Counted from the first letter of the stretch, positions 1 through 9,310 are shown. The stretch is DNA of 64,000 nucleotides from Sinorhizobium sp. BG8 (GCF_016864555.1 NZ_CP044011.1:1879501-1943500); one strand, 5' to 3'. A program made the numbers and translations. Notes: a model not told the origin generated them from the sequence alone.

Positions 1-893
1 TGATCGCCGGCCTGGAGCAGCCGACCTCCGGGGAGATTTTCTTCGGCGACGAGGATGCGTCGTTCAAGACGGTGCAGGAGCGGCACGTCGGCTTCGTGTT
101 CCAGCACTATGCACTTTTCCGCCACATGACGGTTGCCGACAACATCGGCTTCGGCCTGCGTGTCCGACCCCATGCCCAGCGCCCGCCGAAGACCGAGATC
201 CGCAAGCGCGTGTCCGAACTCCTTGAGATGGTGCAGCTAGGCGGCCTCGAAAAGCGCTATCCGAACCAGCTCTCCGGCGGCCAGCGCCAGCGTGTGGCCC
301 TTGCTCGTGCCATGGCGATCGAGCCCAAGGTGCTGCTCCTCGACGAACCCTTCGGTGCGCTCGACGCAAAGGTTCGAAAGGAGCTTCGCCGCTGGCTCAG
401 GGAATTCCACGACCGGACCGGCCATACGACCGTGTTCGTGACCCACGACCAGGAAGAGGCGCTGGAGCTCGCCGACCGCGTGGTGGTGATGAGCCAGGGG
501 GCGATCGAGCAGGTCGGCTCCTCCGACGATGTCTACGACCGTCCGAACTCGCCCTTCGTCTTTTCGTTCATCGGCGACAGTGCCAGCCTTCCGGTGACCA
601 TTTCCGGCGGCATGCTGAAGTTCCGCGGCCAGGACATCGGCATTCCCGCGCAGGGCGAGGGTGCGGCGACCCTGTTCTTTCGCCCGCAGGACGTGGTTCT
701 CGCTTCCGAGGGACCGGCACTCTGTGGCGTGGTCTCGACCAGCCGCCGGCTGGCCGGGACCCGTATCGCGGATCTCGATATAGACAAGGGGGGCGAGTCC
801 CACCACGTCGAGATCGAGGTCCCGCTGGAGGCCAACTCCCAGCCGGGCTCCGAGATCCGCTTCCGCCCGACGCGCTGGAAAGTGTTCTCGTAA
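1..893 (+). CDS. cysA: Sulfate/thiosulfate ABC transporter ATP-binding protein CysA (5' end outside window)
   Basis: ATPase subunit that energises periplasmic sulfate/thiosulfate uptake with CysT, CysW and a binding protein. The frame is open from base 3, so the Walker A region and true start lie upstream of the window. Visible motifs in order are the Q-loop FVFQHYALF, the ABC signature [14 protein letters not shown], Walker [13 protein letters not shown] and the H-loop VFVTHDQ, followed by the C-terminal regulatory region. The wording around [16 protein letters not shown] is characteristic of CysA rather than of other CUT/MOI ATPases. It is probably the last gene of a cys transporter operon. 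An inverted repeat follows the TAA stop. Confidence 0.93.
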   Translation, partial: IAGLEQPTSGEIFFGDEDASFKTVQERHVGFVFQHYALFRHMTVADNIGFGLRVRPHAQRPPKTEIRKRVSELLEMVQLGGLEKRYPNQLSGGQRQRVALARAMAIEPKVLLLDEPFGALDAKVRKELRRWLREFHDRTGHTTVFVTHDQEEALELADRVVVMSQGAIEQVGSSDDVYDRPNSPFVFSFIGDSASLPVTISGGMLKFRGQDIGIPAQGEGAATLFFRPQDVVLASEGPALCGVVSTSRRLAGTRIADLDIDKGGESHHVEIEVPLEANSQPGSEIRFRPTRWKVFS

Positions 894-948
894 GCGTCCG
901 GTTTCGGGATCAAGGCGTCTTCAAGCATTCTTGAACGGAGCGGACGCT
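893..948. other. Inverted repeat after cysA, possible factor-independent terminator without T-tract
   Basis: AGCGTCCG (893-900) pairs with CGGACGCT (941-948), and inside the loop TTCAAG (920-925) pairs with CTTGAA (930-935), giving a nested two-hairpin structure. No run of T follows, so a classical intrinsic terminator is doubtful; mRNA 3'-end stabilisation is an alternative. Confidence 0.35.
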
Positions 949-999
949 GAGGCCGTGTATCCTGTCCTCTCGTTGTGAGCGAGAGGAAAGGAACCAGAC

Positions 1000-1383
1000 A
1001 TGGCCCGCATCCTGACGACGACCTGTGCCGCTGCCCTTGCGGGCGTTCTTGTCGCCGGCACTGCGTTTGCCCACCACGGCTGGTCCTGGGCCGAGGAGGA
1101 GCAGACCGAGCTTACCGGAATTATCCGCTCCGTGGAGATTTCGCCGCCCCATCCGCGCCTCGAAGTGGAGACCGCCTCCGATGGCCTCTGGCGCGTCGAG
1201 CTCGGCAATCCGCGACAGACCGCGCGCTCCGGCTTCGTCGAAGGGTCGGCCAAGCCGGGCGACGAAATCGTCGTTCTCGGAAACCGGTCGCTCGACAAGA
1301 ACGAGAAGCGCATGAAGGCGGTCCGCATCACCGTCGCCGGCAAGGTCTTCGACATCTATCCCGAGCGGATCCGGATGAACTGA
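1000..1383 (+). CDS. DUF6152 family exported protein
   Basis: A 127-residue protein with a clear Sec signal peptide (about residues 1-24, cleavage after TAFA) followed by a histidine-led mature start, HHGWSWAEEE. The mature part is a small beta-rich domain, with GNPRQT near the middle and VRITVAGKVFDIYPERI near the C-terminus, as in DUF6152 proteins of unknown function. An AGGAA ribosome site lies upstream of the ATG. The stop is only 10 bases before the next gene, a small membrane protein, and such pairs look like one two-gene unit acting at the inner membrane/periplasm. The function is unknown. Confidence 0.8.
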   Translation: MARILTTTCAAALAGVLVAGTAFAHHGWSWAEEEQTELTGIIRSVEISPPHPRLEVETASDGLWRVELGNPRQTARSGFVEGSAKPGDEIVVLGNRSLDKNEKRMKAVRITVAGKVFDIYPERIRMN

Positions 1384-1393
1384 CGGAGCGAGC

Positions 1394-1864
1394 ATGGACG
1401 TTCTGGCATGGCTCTCTGCCTCGCCGCTTGCGGCCGCCCTGAGGGCATCCGGCACGCTCTACCTGTTCGTGAATGCCGCTCATATCCTATCGATCGGCCT
1501 GCTTGTCGGGGCGATCCTGCCGCTGGACCTGAAGATGATCGGCCTCATCCGCTCAGCTCCGCTCGAGGTCGTCGGACCATTCCTGTCGCGTGTCGCTGCG
1601 ACGGGCCTTGCGCTGGCGATCGTGACCGGCCTTTGCCTCTTCTCCGTCAAGCCGGCGGAGTACGCGGCCAATCCGGCCTTTCTCGTCAAGCTGTCGTTGC
1701 TGGCTTTCGGCATAGCCAACGCCCTCGCCACGCGGCTGAACGGCCGGTGGCGGCAGGCAATCGCGAGCGGCTATGCATCCGCGCGCCTGCGCGTGCAGGC
1801 GTTCCTGTCACTGGTGGTCTGGATCGGCACCGTGGTGGCAGGCCGCTGGATCGGCTTTCTCTGA
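1394..1864 (+). CDS. Small integral membrane protein, DUF6644-like
   Basis: A 156-residue hydrophobic protein with about four transmembrane helices (roughly residues 20-42, 62-84, 95-112 and 132-152). The first helix pair, with AHILSIGLLVGAILPLDLKMIG, resembles DUF6644 membrane proteins, in which a His in helix 1 and a conserved D-L-x-M follow. It sits 10 bases after the DUF6152 gene and is probably co-transcribed. I do not recognise a specific activity; a haem- or metal-related membrane role is possible because of the conserved His, but that is inference. Confidence 0.7.
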   Translation: MDVLAWLSASPLAAALRASGTLYLFVNAAHILSIGLLVGAILPLDLKMIGLIRSAPLEVVGPFLSRVAATGLALAIVTGLCLFSVKPAEYAANPAFLVKLSLLAFGIANALATRLNGRWRQAIASGYASARLRVQAFLSLVVWIGTVVAGRWIGFL

Positions 1865-2019
1865 ACCCGTCTCCCGCACCTATGTCGCTGCGAGGCCTAT
1901 GACACCAGGCGATATCCCGGAACGCGTCGCGATCCTCCGTATAATCCATCCGCGCTGAGCACCTTGCCTTCACGCATGCCTTCGCACCGGCTCCGGTGAT
2001 TGCTTGCGGGAGACATGCT

Positions 2020-3672
2020 CTACCGGTCGCTCGTCTCCCAGCGCGGATTGGTCCAGGGCTCCTGATTGCTGCGGGGGAGCGGCTGTTTCCCCAGAATGTG
2101 GTCCGCCGCCTTTTCGCCGGTCATGATCGAGGGTGCGTTGAGGTTGCCGTAGGTCACATGCGGGAAGATCGAGGAGTCCGCGACCCGCAGGCCGTCGACG
2201 CCGATGACGCGCGTCTCCGGATCGACGACCGCCATCGGATCGTCCTTGGCTCCCATCCGGCACGTGCCGCAGGGGTGATAGGCGCTTTCGAGATGCTCGC
2301 GCAGGAAGGCGTCGATCTGGTCGTCGGTCTGCACGCCTTCGCCCGGCTGGATCTCCGGCCCGCGATACTGGTCGAAGGCCTTCTGCCCGAAGATTTCGCG
2401 CGTGAGCCGGACACAGTGGCGGAACTTCTCCCAGTCCTCCGGATGGCTCATGTAGTTGAAGCGGATCACCGGATCGGCCTTCACGTCCGCGGAGCGTAGC
2501 GTGACGTTGCCGCGCGACTTCGAAAGGTTGTAGCCGACATGGACCTGGAACCCGTGGGTGTTGGCCGCAGCCTTTCCGTCATAGCTGATTGCGACGGGGA
2601 GGAAGTGGTACTGGATGTCCGGCTGTCTGAGACCCGGTGCGGAACGCAGGAAGGCGCAGGCCTCGAACTGGTTCGACGCGCCGAGGCCACTCTTGGAGAC
2701 CAGCCAGCGTGCGCCGACGACGCCCTGCCAGAACCAGGGCAGCCATGAATAGAGCGACACCGGCTTGGTCGAGACCTGCTGGAAATAGAACTCCATATGG
2801 TCCTGCAGGTTGGCGCCCACGCCCGGCCGGTCCACCTTCACCTCGATGCCCATGTCGGAAAGATGGGCGCCGGGCCCGATCCCGGACAGCATCAGAAGCT
2901 TCGGCGAGTTGAACGACGAAGCCGAGACGATCACCTCGCGGTTCGCCTTGACGACCTCGATCCGGCCGTCGCGTTCGATCTCGACGCCGATCGCCCGTCC
3001 GTTCTCTATAACGACCTTGCGGGCGAAGCAGCGCACGAGTTCAATGTTCGGCCGCTTCAGCGCCGGCCTGAGATAGGCGTTGGCGGCCGACCAGCGGCGC
3101 CCCTGCCAGACGGTCTGCTCCATCAGGCCGAAGCCTTCCTGCTTGGAGCCGTTGTAGTCCTCCGTCAGCTCGAAACCGGCCTGCTTGCCGGCCTGGATGA
3201 AGGCGTGAAACAGCGGGTTCTTCACCGGGCCGCGCTGGACATGCAGCGGGCCGTCTGTGCCGCGCCAGCCATCCTCGCCGCCATGGCTGTTCTCCATGCG
3301 CTTGAAATAGGGCAGCACGTCCGCATAGGCCCAGCCTTGAGCGCCGAGCGCTTCCCAGCGGTTGAAGTCCTCCGCATGCCCGCGCACGTAGACGAGCCCG
3401 TTGATCGACGACGAGCCGCCGATCACCTTGCCTCGCGGGGCGGTGATGCGCCGGTTGTTGAGGTTCGGCTCGGGTTCGGAAAGATAGCCCCAGTTGTAGC
3501 GCTTCATGCTCATCGGCCAGGCAAGCGCCGCAGGCATCTGGATGAACGGCCCGATGTCGGAACCGCCATATTCCAGGACCATCACGGTATTCTTGCCGTC
3601 CTCCGAAAGGCGATAGGCCAGTGCGGAGCCTGCCGAACCCGATCCGACGATGATGAAGTCTGCCTGCTGCAT
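2020..3672 (-). CDS. betA: Choline dehydrogenase BetA
   Basis: FAD-dependent GMC oxidoreductase that oxidises choline to betaine aldehyde, the first step of glycine betaine synthesis for osmoprotection or catabolism. The 550-residue chain opens with the FAD-binding VGSGSAGS motif (about residues 8-15), carries the GMC signature [18 protein letters not shown] (about 78-95), and ends with the active-site His of [10 protein letters not shown] and the NLNAPSIM segment. I chose the ATG at 3672 ([10 protein letters not shown]) rather than the upstream in-frame ATG at 3729, because family proteins begin just before the FAD motif. It is the last gene of betICBA; 92 GC-rich bases separate it from betB. 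Confidence 0.96.
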   Translation of the reverse strand: MQQADFIIVGSGSAGSALAYRLSEDGKNTVMVLEYGGSDIGPFIQMPAALAWPMSMKRYNWGYLSEPEPNLNNRRITAPRGKVIGGSSSINGLVYVRGHAEDFNRWEALGAQGWAYADVLPYFKRMENSHGGEDGWRGTDGPLHVQRGPVKNPLFHAFIQAGKQAGFELTEDYNGSKQEGFGLMEQTVWQGRRWSAANAYLRPALKRPNIELVRCFARKVVIENGRAIGVEIERDGRIEVVKANREVIVSASSFNSPKLLMLSGIGPGAHLSDMGIEVKVDRPGVGANLQDHMEFYFQQVSTKPVSLYSWLPWFWQGVVGARWLVSKSGLGASNQFEACAFLRSAPGLRQPDIQYHFLPVAISYDGKAAANTHGFQVHVGYNLSKSRGNVTLRSADVKADPVIRFNYMSHPEDWEKFRHCVRLTREIFGQKAFDQYRGPEIQPGEGVQTDDQIDAFLREHLESAYHPCGTCRMGAKDDPMAVVDPETRVIGVDGLRVADSSIFPHVTYGNLNAPSIMTGEKAADHILGKQPLPRSNQEPWTNPRWETSDR

Positions 3673-3764
3673 GGTGGATTGCTTTCTGTCGTCCAGGTTT
3701 GTCTCTCCCTGGGGGAAGGGAGGAAGCATTGGTTATGATGCCCCCCTGGGGAGGGAGGCAGATC

Positions 3765-5228
3765 TCAGTACGGCGCCTCGACCTTGCCCATCGACACGTA
3801 GACGGTCTTCAGCTCCGAATAGTGCTCCAGCGCGGCAAGCGAGTTCTCGCGGCCGAAGCCGGACTGCTTGGAGCCGCCGAAGGGGATCTCTACGGGGCAG
3901 AGGTTGTAGGTGTTGATCCAGAGCGTGCCGGCCTCCAGCTGGTCGACGACGCGATGGGCGCGGGTGATGTCGGCGGTGAAGACGCCGCCGGAGAGGCCGA
4001 ACTCGGTGGCGTTGCCGCGGGCGATCACTTCGTCCTCGCGGTCGAAATCGAGCACGCACATGACAGGCCCGAAGATTTCCTCGCGGGCGATCGTCATCTC
4101 GTCCTTCACATCGGAAAAGACGGTCGGCTGGATGTAGTAGCCTTCGCCGGAGACGTGGTTGGGAATGCCGCCGCCGGTGAGAAGCGTCGCGCCCTCCGCC
4201 TTGCCCTTGCCGATATAGTCCATGACCTTGTCGCGCTGCGCCTTCGAGACCATCGGGCCAAGCTGCGTCGCCTCGTCCAGCGGCTCGCCGATGACGATCT
4301 TCTCCGTCCGCTCCTTGAGCCGCGACAGAAACTTCTGCTTGATGCCCTTCTGCACGAAGACGCGGGTACCGTTCGAGCAGACCTGGCCGGTCGAATAGAA
4401 GTTGCCGAGCATCGCCCCGCCGATGGCGCTTTCGAGGTCGGCGTCATCGAAGACGATCAGTGGGGACTTGCCGCCGAGTTCCATCGTGACATGCTTCAGC
4501 TCGGAGGCTGCAGCTCCCGCCACCTTCTTGCCTGTCGGCACGGAGCCCGTGAGCGACACCTTGGCGACATCGGGATGGTTGACGAGCAGCGGCCCGGTCG
4601 TCCGGTCTCCCTGGATGACGTTGTAGAGCCCCTTCGGCAGGCCCGCCTCGATCAGGATTTCCGCAATCTTCAGTGCGCCGAGCGGGGTGTTTTCCGAGGG
4701 CTTGAACACCATGGCGTTGCCACAGATCAGCGCCGGCGCGCCCTTCCAGCAGGCGATCTGCTGGGGGTAGTTCCAGGCGCCTATGCCGACGCAGACCCCG
4801 AGCGGCACTCGCTTCGTAAAGGCAAAATCCTGTCCGAGCGGGATGTAGTCGCCATTGAGGCCGGCGGCCGCGATGCCGCCGAAGAACTCGAAACTGTCGG
4901 CGCCGGAGGTCGGATCGGCGACGATCGTTTCCTGGATCGGCTTGCCGGTGTCGAGCGTCTCGAGTTCCGAAAGCTCGCGGTTGCGCTCGCGCATGATCTC
5001 GGCCGCCCGCTTGAGGATGCGTCCGCGCGCCGTCGGGCTCATCGCTGCCCATTCCGGTTGCGCGCGCTTGGCCGCCGCGATCGCCTTCTCGACGATTGTG
5101 GGCGTTGCTGCATGCAGCCGGGCTATGACTTCGCCCGTTGCCGGATAGAGGCTTTCGAAGGGCGTACCCCCGGCATCCTCGACATATTCGCCGTCGATGA
5201 AGTGCGAGGCTTTGGGTTGGGCTCTCAT
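3765..5228 (-). CDS. betB: Betaine aldehyde dehydrogenase BetB
   Basis: NAD(P)-dependent aldehyde dehydrogenase converting betaine aldehyde to glycine betaine. The 487-residue chain has the general base Glu250 in [10 protein letters not shown] and the catalytic Cys284 in [10 protein letters not shown], matching the spacing of BADH enzymes, plus the cofactor-site sequence [20 protein letters not shown] ribosome site precedes the ATG, and the ATG lies one base after the betC TGA, so translation is probably coupled. It acts in the cytoplasm between BetA and the glycine betaine pool. Confidence 0.96.
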   Translation of the reverse strand: MRAQPKASHFIDGEYVEDAGGTPFESLYPATGEVIARLHAATPTIVEKAIAAAKRAQPEWAAMSPTARGRILKRAAEIMRERNRELSELETLDTGKPIQETIVADPTSGADSFEFFGGIAAAGLNGDYIPLGQDFAFTKRVPLGVCVGIGAWNYPQQIACWKGAPALICGNAMVFKPSENTPLGALKIAEILIEAGLPKGLYNVIQGDRTTGPLLVNHPDVAKVSLTGSVPTGKKVAGAAASELKHVTMELGGKSPLIVFDDADLESAIGGAMLGNFYSTGQVCSNGTRVFVQKGIKQKFLSRLKERTEKIVIGEPLDEATQLGPMVSKAQRDKVMDYIGKGKAEGATLLTGGGIPNHVSGEGYYIQPTVFSDVKDEMTIAREEIFGPVMCVLDFDREDEVIARGNATEFGLSGGVFTADITRAHRVVDQLEAGTLWINTYNLCPVEIPFGGSKQSGFGRENSLAALEHYSELKTVYVSMGKVEAPY

Positions 5229-5229
5229 C

Positions 5230-6762
5230 TCATTCTCCCCGCGGGTAGCGTTTGGATTCCTCGAGATTGTCGAGGTTCATGTGGTTGCGCATGTAGCGCT
5301 CGGATGCCTTCTGCAGCGGCTGGTGATCCCAGGGATAGTAGGAGCCATTGCGCAGCGCCTCGTAGACGACCCAGCGTCGCGCCTGGCTTTCGCGCACCGC
5401 CGCGTCGAACGCCTCCATGTCCCAGCGCGCTTCCCGCATGGCGCGGAAAGCGTCGAGCGTCGCACGGACGACGGGATTGTCTGGATTGTCGGCGAGGTTG
5501 TTGAGCTCCCGCGGATCGGCCTCGAGGTCATAGAGCTGGTCCGGGTCGAGTGCGCAGTGGATATATTTCCACTTGCCCTCGCGAATGGCGACGAGCGGGG
5601 CGTAGGAGCCTTCCGCCGCATATTCCATCAGCACCGGAGAGGTCCGTTCGCCGCCGTTCATCAAAGGCAGCAGGCTCTCCCCGTCGGTCCAGTGCATGAC
5701 CTCCTCCATCGAAATGCCGGCGAGGTCGCACAGGGTAGGGGTGATGTCGAGGTTCGAGACCGGAGAGAGGTGGAGGCCGCCCGCAATGTCGGGACCGGCG
5801 ATCATCAGGGGCACGCGCGCCGAGCCCTCGAAGAAGTTCATCTTGAACCAGAGGCCCCGCTCGCCCAGCATGTCGCCATGGTCGGAGCAGAACAGGATGA
5901 ACGTGTCGTCCAGCATCCGCGTGCGCGTCAGCGTGTCGATCAGTTCGCCGACCTTCTCGTCGATATAGGAGATGTTGGCGAAATAGGCGCGGCGCGAGCG
6001 GCGCACGTCGTTTCGCGTGACGTCGAAGTTCTTGTAGTCGCAGGAGTGAATGATGCGCTCGGAATGTGGATCCTGCTTTTCGAGCGGGCCGACCTCGGGA
6101 AGCAGGTGCTCGCAGTTCTCGTAGAGATCCCAGAACTTGCGGCGCGCCACGTAGGGGTCGTGCGGATGGGTGAAGGAAACCGTCAGGCACCAGGGGCGGC
6201 GGGCCTGGTCGTCGTTCTCTCGCGAAAGCTGGTAGAGCTTCTGGTTGGCGAGGAAGGCGACCTCGTCGTCATATTCCATCTGGTTGGTGATCTCGGCGAC
6301 GCCGGCGCCGGTGACCGAGCCGAGATTGTGATACCACCAGTCGATCCGCTCGCCGGGCTTGCGGTAGTCGGGGGTCCAGCCGAAATCGGCCGGGTAGATG
6401 TCCGTCGTCAGCCGTTCCTCGAAACCGTGGAGCTGGTCCGGGCCGACGAAATGCATTTTGCCGGACAGCGCCGTGTAGTACCCGGCGCGGCGCAGGTGGT
6501 GCGCATAGGTCGGGATCGAGGAAATGTATTCGGCGGCATTGTCGTAGACCTGGGTGCGGCTCGGCAGTTGCCCCGCCATCAGGGAGGCGCGCGCCGGCGC
6601 GCAGAGCGGCGAGGATGTGTAGTTGTTGCGGAACCGTGCCGAACGCTTCGCCAGCGCCTTGAGGTGCGGCGCGTGCAGGAACGTTGCCGGGCCATCCGGA
6701 AACAGTGTCCCGTTCAGCTGGTCGACCATGATGATCAGGATGTTCGGCGTTCTGGCACTCAA
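5230..6762 (-). CDS. betC: Choline sulfatase BetC
   Basis: Type I sulfatase that hydrolyses choline-O-sulfate to choline and sulfate, feeding BetA. The start is a TTG (6760-6762), chosen because it follows an AGAGGA ribosome site at 8 bases and gives the family N-terminus [17 protein letters not shown]; the product is 510 residues, close to the usual 512. The sulfatase signature C-x-A-x-R (PLCAPARAS) puts the formylglycine-forming cysteine at residue 54, as in the Sinorhizobium meliloti enzyme. Other metal/sulfate ligands are visible in MVDQ, SGKMH and [10 protein letters not shown]. The gene lies between betI and betB, the arrangement typical of rhizobia and rare elsewhere. Confidence 0.95.
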   Translation of the reverse strand: MSARTPNILIIMVDQLNGTLFPDGPATFLHAPHLKALAKRSARFRNNYTSSPLCAPARASLMAGQLPSRTQVYDNAAEYISSIPTYAHHLRRAGYYTALSGKMHFVGPDQLHGFEERLTTDIYPADFGWTPDYRKPGERIDWWYHNLGSVTGAGVAEITNQMEYDDEVAFLANQKLYQLSRENDDQARRPWCLTVSFTHPHDPYVARRKFWDLYENCEHLLPEVGPLEKQDPHSERIIHSCDYKNFDVTRNDVRRSRRAYFANISYIDEKVGELIDTLTRTRMLDDTFILFCSDHGDMLGERGLWFKMNFFEGSARVPLMIAGPDIAGGLHLSPVSNLDITPTLCDLAGISMEEVMHWTDGESLLPLMNGGERTSPVLMEYAAEGSYAPLVAIREGKWKYIHCALDPDQLYDLEADPRELNNLADNPDNPVVRATLDAFRAMREARWDMEAFDAAVRESQARRWVVYEALRNGSYYPWDHQPLQKASERYMRNHMNLDNLEESKRYPRGE

Positions 6763-6806
6763 GGTTCGGGTCCTCTGGATACGGGCATGCGGTTGAAAGG
6801 GGCAGT

Positions 6807-7460
6807 CTAGCGGCTTGCCGGTCCGCGAGGTCGCTGCAATGCGGCGCGGGGCGATGATCCTGCGCCAGCCGGGCCGCCTGCGGAATGACGCAACTGCGCG
6901 GAAAGATAGTCTTCCGTCAGTTCGATCGATGCATCGATGCTGATGGGAGCGGACTTCAGGCTCTGGCGGATGTAGAGCCCGTCGATCATCGCGGCCGCGC
7001 CCTCGGCGATACGGGCTGCGTCGTCGGCCGAGCAGAGTTCCCTCAGGCTCGCCAGCAGATTGGAATGCAACCGCCGCGCATAGATGACAAGAAGGCGGCG
7101 GACGTCCTCCGAGCGTTGCGCCTCGGTATAGAAGGCGAGCCAGGCGGCGATGGTGTCGGGGGCGAACTGGTCGGCCTGAAAACTCACACGGATGATCGCG
7201 GACAATCTTTCTCTCGGGGAGGGCGCGGCCTTCAGCGCGGCGACGGCATGCGCACGCAACTGTCTGAGAAGGCTGCGAATTGTTTCTATCAGGAGTTGCT
7301 CCTTGGAGCCGAAATAGTGATGCGCGAGAGCCGCAGACACGCCGGCGTGGCGGGCGATTTCCGACATCGTGACGGCAAGCGAGCCGTGGTCGCCGATCGC
7401 TCTCAGCGTCGCGTCCACAAGCGCCTTGCGTCGCACCGGTTCCATTCCGACTTTCGGCAT
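6807..7460 (-). CDS. betI: TetR-family choline-sensing repressor BetI
   Basis: Repressor of the bet operon, relieved by choline. The 217-residue protein begins MPKVGMEPVRR, the conserved BetI start, with the TetR helix-turn-helix at about residues 25-50 (SEIARHAGVSAALAHHYFGSK). The ligand domain follows, ending in the family segment IELTEDYLSAQL. After that comes an alanine/proline/arginine-rich tail of about 25 residues, longer than usual BetI proteins. It is the first gene of betICBA, 44 bases before betC. A perfect palindrome upstream at 7495-7508 is the likely autoregulatory operator. Confidence 0.95.
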   Translation of the reverse strand: MPKVGMEPVRRKALVDATLRAIGDHGSLAVTMSEIARHAGVSAALAHHYFGSKEQLLIETIRSLLRQLRAHAVAALKAAPSPRERLSAIIRVSFQADQFAPDTIAAWLAFYTEAQRSEDVRRLLVIYARRLHSNLLASLRELCSADDAARIAEGAAAMIDGLYIRQSLKSAPISIDASIELTEDYLSAQLRHSAGGPAGAGSSPRAALQRPRGPASR

Positions 7461-7494
7461 CGATCACTCCTTGAAGGTCGGCAGAGTATTTTTA

Positions 7495-7508
7495 ATTGAT
7501 CGATCAAT
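7495..7508. promoter_or_regulatory. Probable BetI operator upstream of betI
   Basis: Perfect 14-base palindrome ATTGATCGATCAAT inside an AT-rich stretch 35 bases upstream of the betI start. It resembles the ATTGA...TCAAT arms of the known BetI box. Its position suits repression of a promoter reading into betI on the minus strand. Confidence 0.7.
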
Positions 7509-7600
7509 CAATAAAAATCAGATGGAAGCGGGTTCAAAATTTCTCTTGGGAAAACAGGGGACTATTGTAATATGGGCCGCGTTCAACAGGAGCTGTTCTC

Positions 7601-8149
7601 ATGTCAGAGACTGTGAATACGTTTAGGGTGTCGGAGATTCGGGCCAAGTGGGGCTGGTTCGTGGCCCTCGGGATCCTTCTTCTCGTCTTCGGCATCATTG
7701 CCCTCGGAAACCTGCTCGTGGCCACCGTCGCATCGGTCTACGTCGTGGGCATGTTGATGATCGTCGGAGCGATCATCCATCTCGTGCACGCCTTCCAGGT
7801 GAAGGGCTGGAGCGACATGGCCTACTGGGCGCTGAGCGGCCTGCTCTATCTCGCCGCGGGCATCCTCGCCTTCGTCAATCCCATCCTCACCTCCGCCGTT
7901 CTCACGCTGCTGATGGCCGCCGCGCTGCTGGTATCGGGCATCTTCAGGATCTGGATCGGCATCCGCTCGCGGGAGTTGAGGGGATGGGGCTGGATCGTCG
8001 CCAGCGGCATCGTCAGCGGGCTGGCCGGCCTGATCATCATGGCCGGATGGCCGGTGAACAGCCTGTGGGTCCTCGGCCTCTTCCTCGCCTTCGATCTGCT
8101 GATGCAGGGATGGTCGATGATCGCCTTCGGGATCATGGCCAAGAGCTGA
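7601..8149 (+). CDS. HdeD family (DUF308) membrane protein
   Basis: A 182-residue protein with six predicted transmembrane helices in three hairpins, each of about 55-60 residues, the internally repeated DUF308 fold. The first hairpin reads GWFVALGILLLVFGIIAL, and the last ends with LWVLGLFLAFDLLMQGWSMI, both typical of HdeD. HdeD in Escherichia coli is a membrane protein for acid resistance at high cell density; the role here is inferred from the family only. It appears to be a single gene, with the fluoride-riboswitch promoter starting 9 bases after its stop. Confidence 0.88.
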   Translation: MSETVNTFRVSEIRAKWGWFVALGILLLVFGIIALGNLLVATVASVYVVGMLMIVGAIIHLVHAFQVKGWSDMAYWALSGLLYLAAGILAFVNPILTSAVLTLLMAAALLVSGIFRIWIGIRSRELRGWGWIVASGIVSGLAGLIIMAGWPVNSLWVLGLFLAFDLLMQGWSMIAFGIMAKS

Positions 8150-8157
8150 GCGGATGT

Positions 8158-8186
8158 TTGACACATTTGCCCGCTTCGGGTTAGAA
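8158..8186 (+). promoter_or_regulatory. Sigma-70-type promoter for the fluoride operon
   Basis: TTGACA (8158-8163), a 17-base spacer, and TTAGAA (8181-8186). Transcription would begin near 8193, immediately before the fluoride aptamer. Confidence 0.65.
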
Positions 8187-8197
8187 CGCTCGGCGTG

Positions 8198-8254
8198 GGA
8201 TGGGGATGGAGCTCCCCGACAACCGCCGGCTACCGGCTGATAGCTCCTGTCAGG
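8198..8254 (+). ncRNA. Fluoride riboswitch aptamer (crcB motif)
   Basis: The sequence carries the conserved crcB-motif blocks in order: GGGGATGGAGCTCCCC (8202-8217), then ACAACCGCC, a short hairpin, GGCTGATAGCTCCTGT. These match the fluoride aptamer consensus of a G-rich 5' arm with an embedded GATG, then AAC-x-GCC, then CTGATrrCxCCT. It sits just after a good promoter, in the 5' leader of a CrcB/FluC gene and upstream of an intrinsic terminator, so transcriptional control by fluoride is expected: fluoride binding prevents termination and allows exporter expression. Confidence 0.9.
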
Positions 8255-8287
8255 GCGACGTCAGTCGCTTTCGGCGGGAGTGTGTCC

Positions 8288-8304
8288 GGAGCAATGCTTG
8301 CTCC
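8288..8304 (+). other. Additional 7-bp hairpin between aptamer and terminator
   Basis: GGAGCAA (8288-8294) pairs with TTGCTCC (8298-8304) around a 3-base loop. It lies directly before the terminator stem and may belong to the expression platform, or only pause RNA polymerase. Confidence 0.5.
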
Positions 8305-8307
8305 GCC

Positions 8308-8329
8308 AACCGCCGAAAGGCGGTTTTTT
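8308..8329 (+). terminator. Intrinsic terminator of the fluoride riboswitch
   Basis: Stem AACCGCC (8308-8314), GAAA loop, GGCGGTT (8319-8325), then TTTT. The AACCGCC arm repeats a block of the aptamer itself (8221-8227), which suggests that the 3' arm can pair with either copy. It ends 38 bases before crcB and forms the off state of the switch. Confidence 0.9.
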
Positions 8330-8366
8330 GTTGCCCGGTCACTCGAAACGAACAGAAGGGCAGCCC

Positions 8367-8756
8367 ATGAATTATCTGATCGTCTTTCTCGGAGCCGGCA
8401 TCGGCGGCGCGGGACGTCACGGGGTCAACGTAGTCGCCGCCCGGCTGTTTGGAACCAGCTTTCCGGTTGCAACGCTTGCCATCAACGTCCTCGGCTGCTT
8501 CCTGATGGGCATCATCGCCGGGATCTTCGCCTTTCGCAGCCATCTTCCCTATGAAGCCCGGCTCTTCCTGACCACCGGCGTCCTCGGCGGCTTCACCACA
8601 TTCTCGGCCTTTTCGCTCGATGCGGCGCTCCTGTGGGACCGCGGTGCAATCGGGCAGGCGGCGTTCTATGTCGGGGCCAGCGTGGTCCTGACGCTCGTGG
8701 GCGTGGCGGCCGGCATGGCGCTGGCGCGCAGCCTCGTCGGAGGACAGATATCGTGA
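8367..8756 (+). CDS. crcB: Fluoride exporter CrcB/FluC
   Basis: Small fluoride channel that forms an antiparallel dual-topology dimer in the inner membrane and lets fluoride leave the cell. The 129-residue protein has four hydrophobic helices, with the family motifs GGAGRHGVN in helix 1, INVLGCFLMG in helix 2 and TTGVLGGFTTFSAFSLD in helix 3; the last contains the Phe/Ser residues of the pore and the central Na+ site. The ATG at 8367 has a GAAGGG ribosome site. The fluoride aptamer and terminator in its leader fix both function and regulation. Its stop overlaps the next gene. Confidence 0.96.
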   Translation: MNYLIVFLGAGIGGAGRHGVNVVAARLFGTSFPVATLAINVLGCFLMGIIAGIFAFRSHLPYEARLFLTTGVLGGFTTFSAFSLDAALLWDRGAIGQAAFYVGASVVLTLVGVAAGMALARSLVGGQIS

Positions 8757-9190
8757 AAAGCCTGCTCTCGACCTGGCAGTTCTGGGCGCTCGGTTCCGCC
8801 GTCTTCGCGGCGCTCACCGCCATTCTCGCGAAGGCCGGCATAGGAGACACCAACGCCGATTTCGCCACCTTCGTGCGCACCGTGGTCATTCTCCTGCTCC
8901 TCGCATGCATCGTGACCGTGACGCAGAGCTGGCAGTCGCCGTCGGCGGTTTCGCCGAGAAGCTGGATCTTCCTGGTTCTCTCGGGTCTTGCGACGGGGGC
9001 TTCCTGGTTCTGCTATTTCCGGGCACTGAAGCTCGGGAATGCCGCGCAGGTTGCGCCGCTCGACAAGCTCAGCGTCGTTCTCGTCGCCATTTTCGCCGTG
9101 CTTTTCCTAGGCGAGAGGCTTTCCCCCACCCATTGGCTGGCGGTGTCGATGATCGCCGCAGGTGCCGTTCTCCTGACCTTGCGCATCTGA
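8753..9190 (+). CDS. Small EamA-family (DMT superfamily) transporter in the fluoride operon
   Basis: A 145-residue half-size drug/metabolite transporter with four to five transmembrane helices, ending in a full EamA repeat (GLATGASWFCYFRALKLG, then LDKLSVVLVAIFAVLFLGERL, then a final helix). The start is GTG 8753-8755, overlapping the crcB TGA by 4 bases, with a GGAGG ribosome site about 10 bases upstream, so translation is coupled to crcB. Half-size EamA proteins usually work as homodimers; the substrate is unknown. Its placement behind a fluoride riboswitch implies induction by fluoride, and a role in exporting or compensating for fluoride stress is inference. Confidence 0.85.
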   Translation: MKSLLSTWQFWALGSAVFAALTAILAKAGIGDTNADFATFVRTVVILLLLACIVTVTQSWQSPSAVSPRSWIFLVLSGLATGASWFCYFRALKLGNAAQVAPLDKLSVVLVAIFAVLFLGERLSPTHWLAVSMIAAGAVLLTLRI

Positions 9191-9310
9191 CTCTGTTGTC
9201 GCCAACTCCCTGCAGTCGTTGAAGTTTCATTAAACTGTCACACTGGGGAAAGGAAAAATTCAGGCTTCAGCCGGAAGAGTCCCGCAAAAATTGTAGACGG
9301 GAGTTCCTGC

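Noticed and set aside
2797-3738. Long open frame on the plus strand opposite betA (about 310 codons)
   Set aside because: It mirrors the coding frame of betA, a common artefact in GC-rich DNA, and has no recognisable domain or ribosome site.
3673-3764. GC-rich imperfect direct repeats (CCTGGGGGAAGGGAGG and CCTGGGGAGGGAGG) between betA and betB
   Set aside because: Two short copies only, probably a ribosome-site-like or spacer sequence; no mobile element structure.
3699-6810. Long plus-strand open frames opposite betB and betC
   Set aside because: Antisense shadows of confirmed genes, with low-complexity Arg/Gly/Val-rich translations and no family features.
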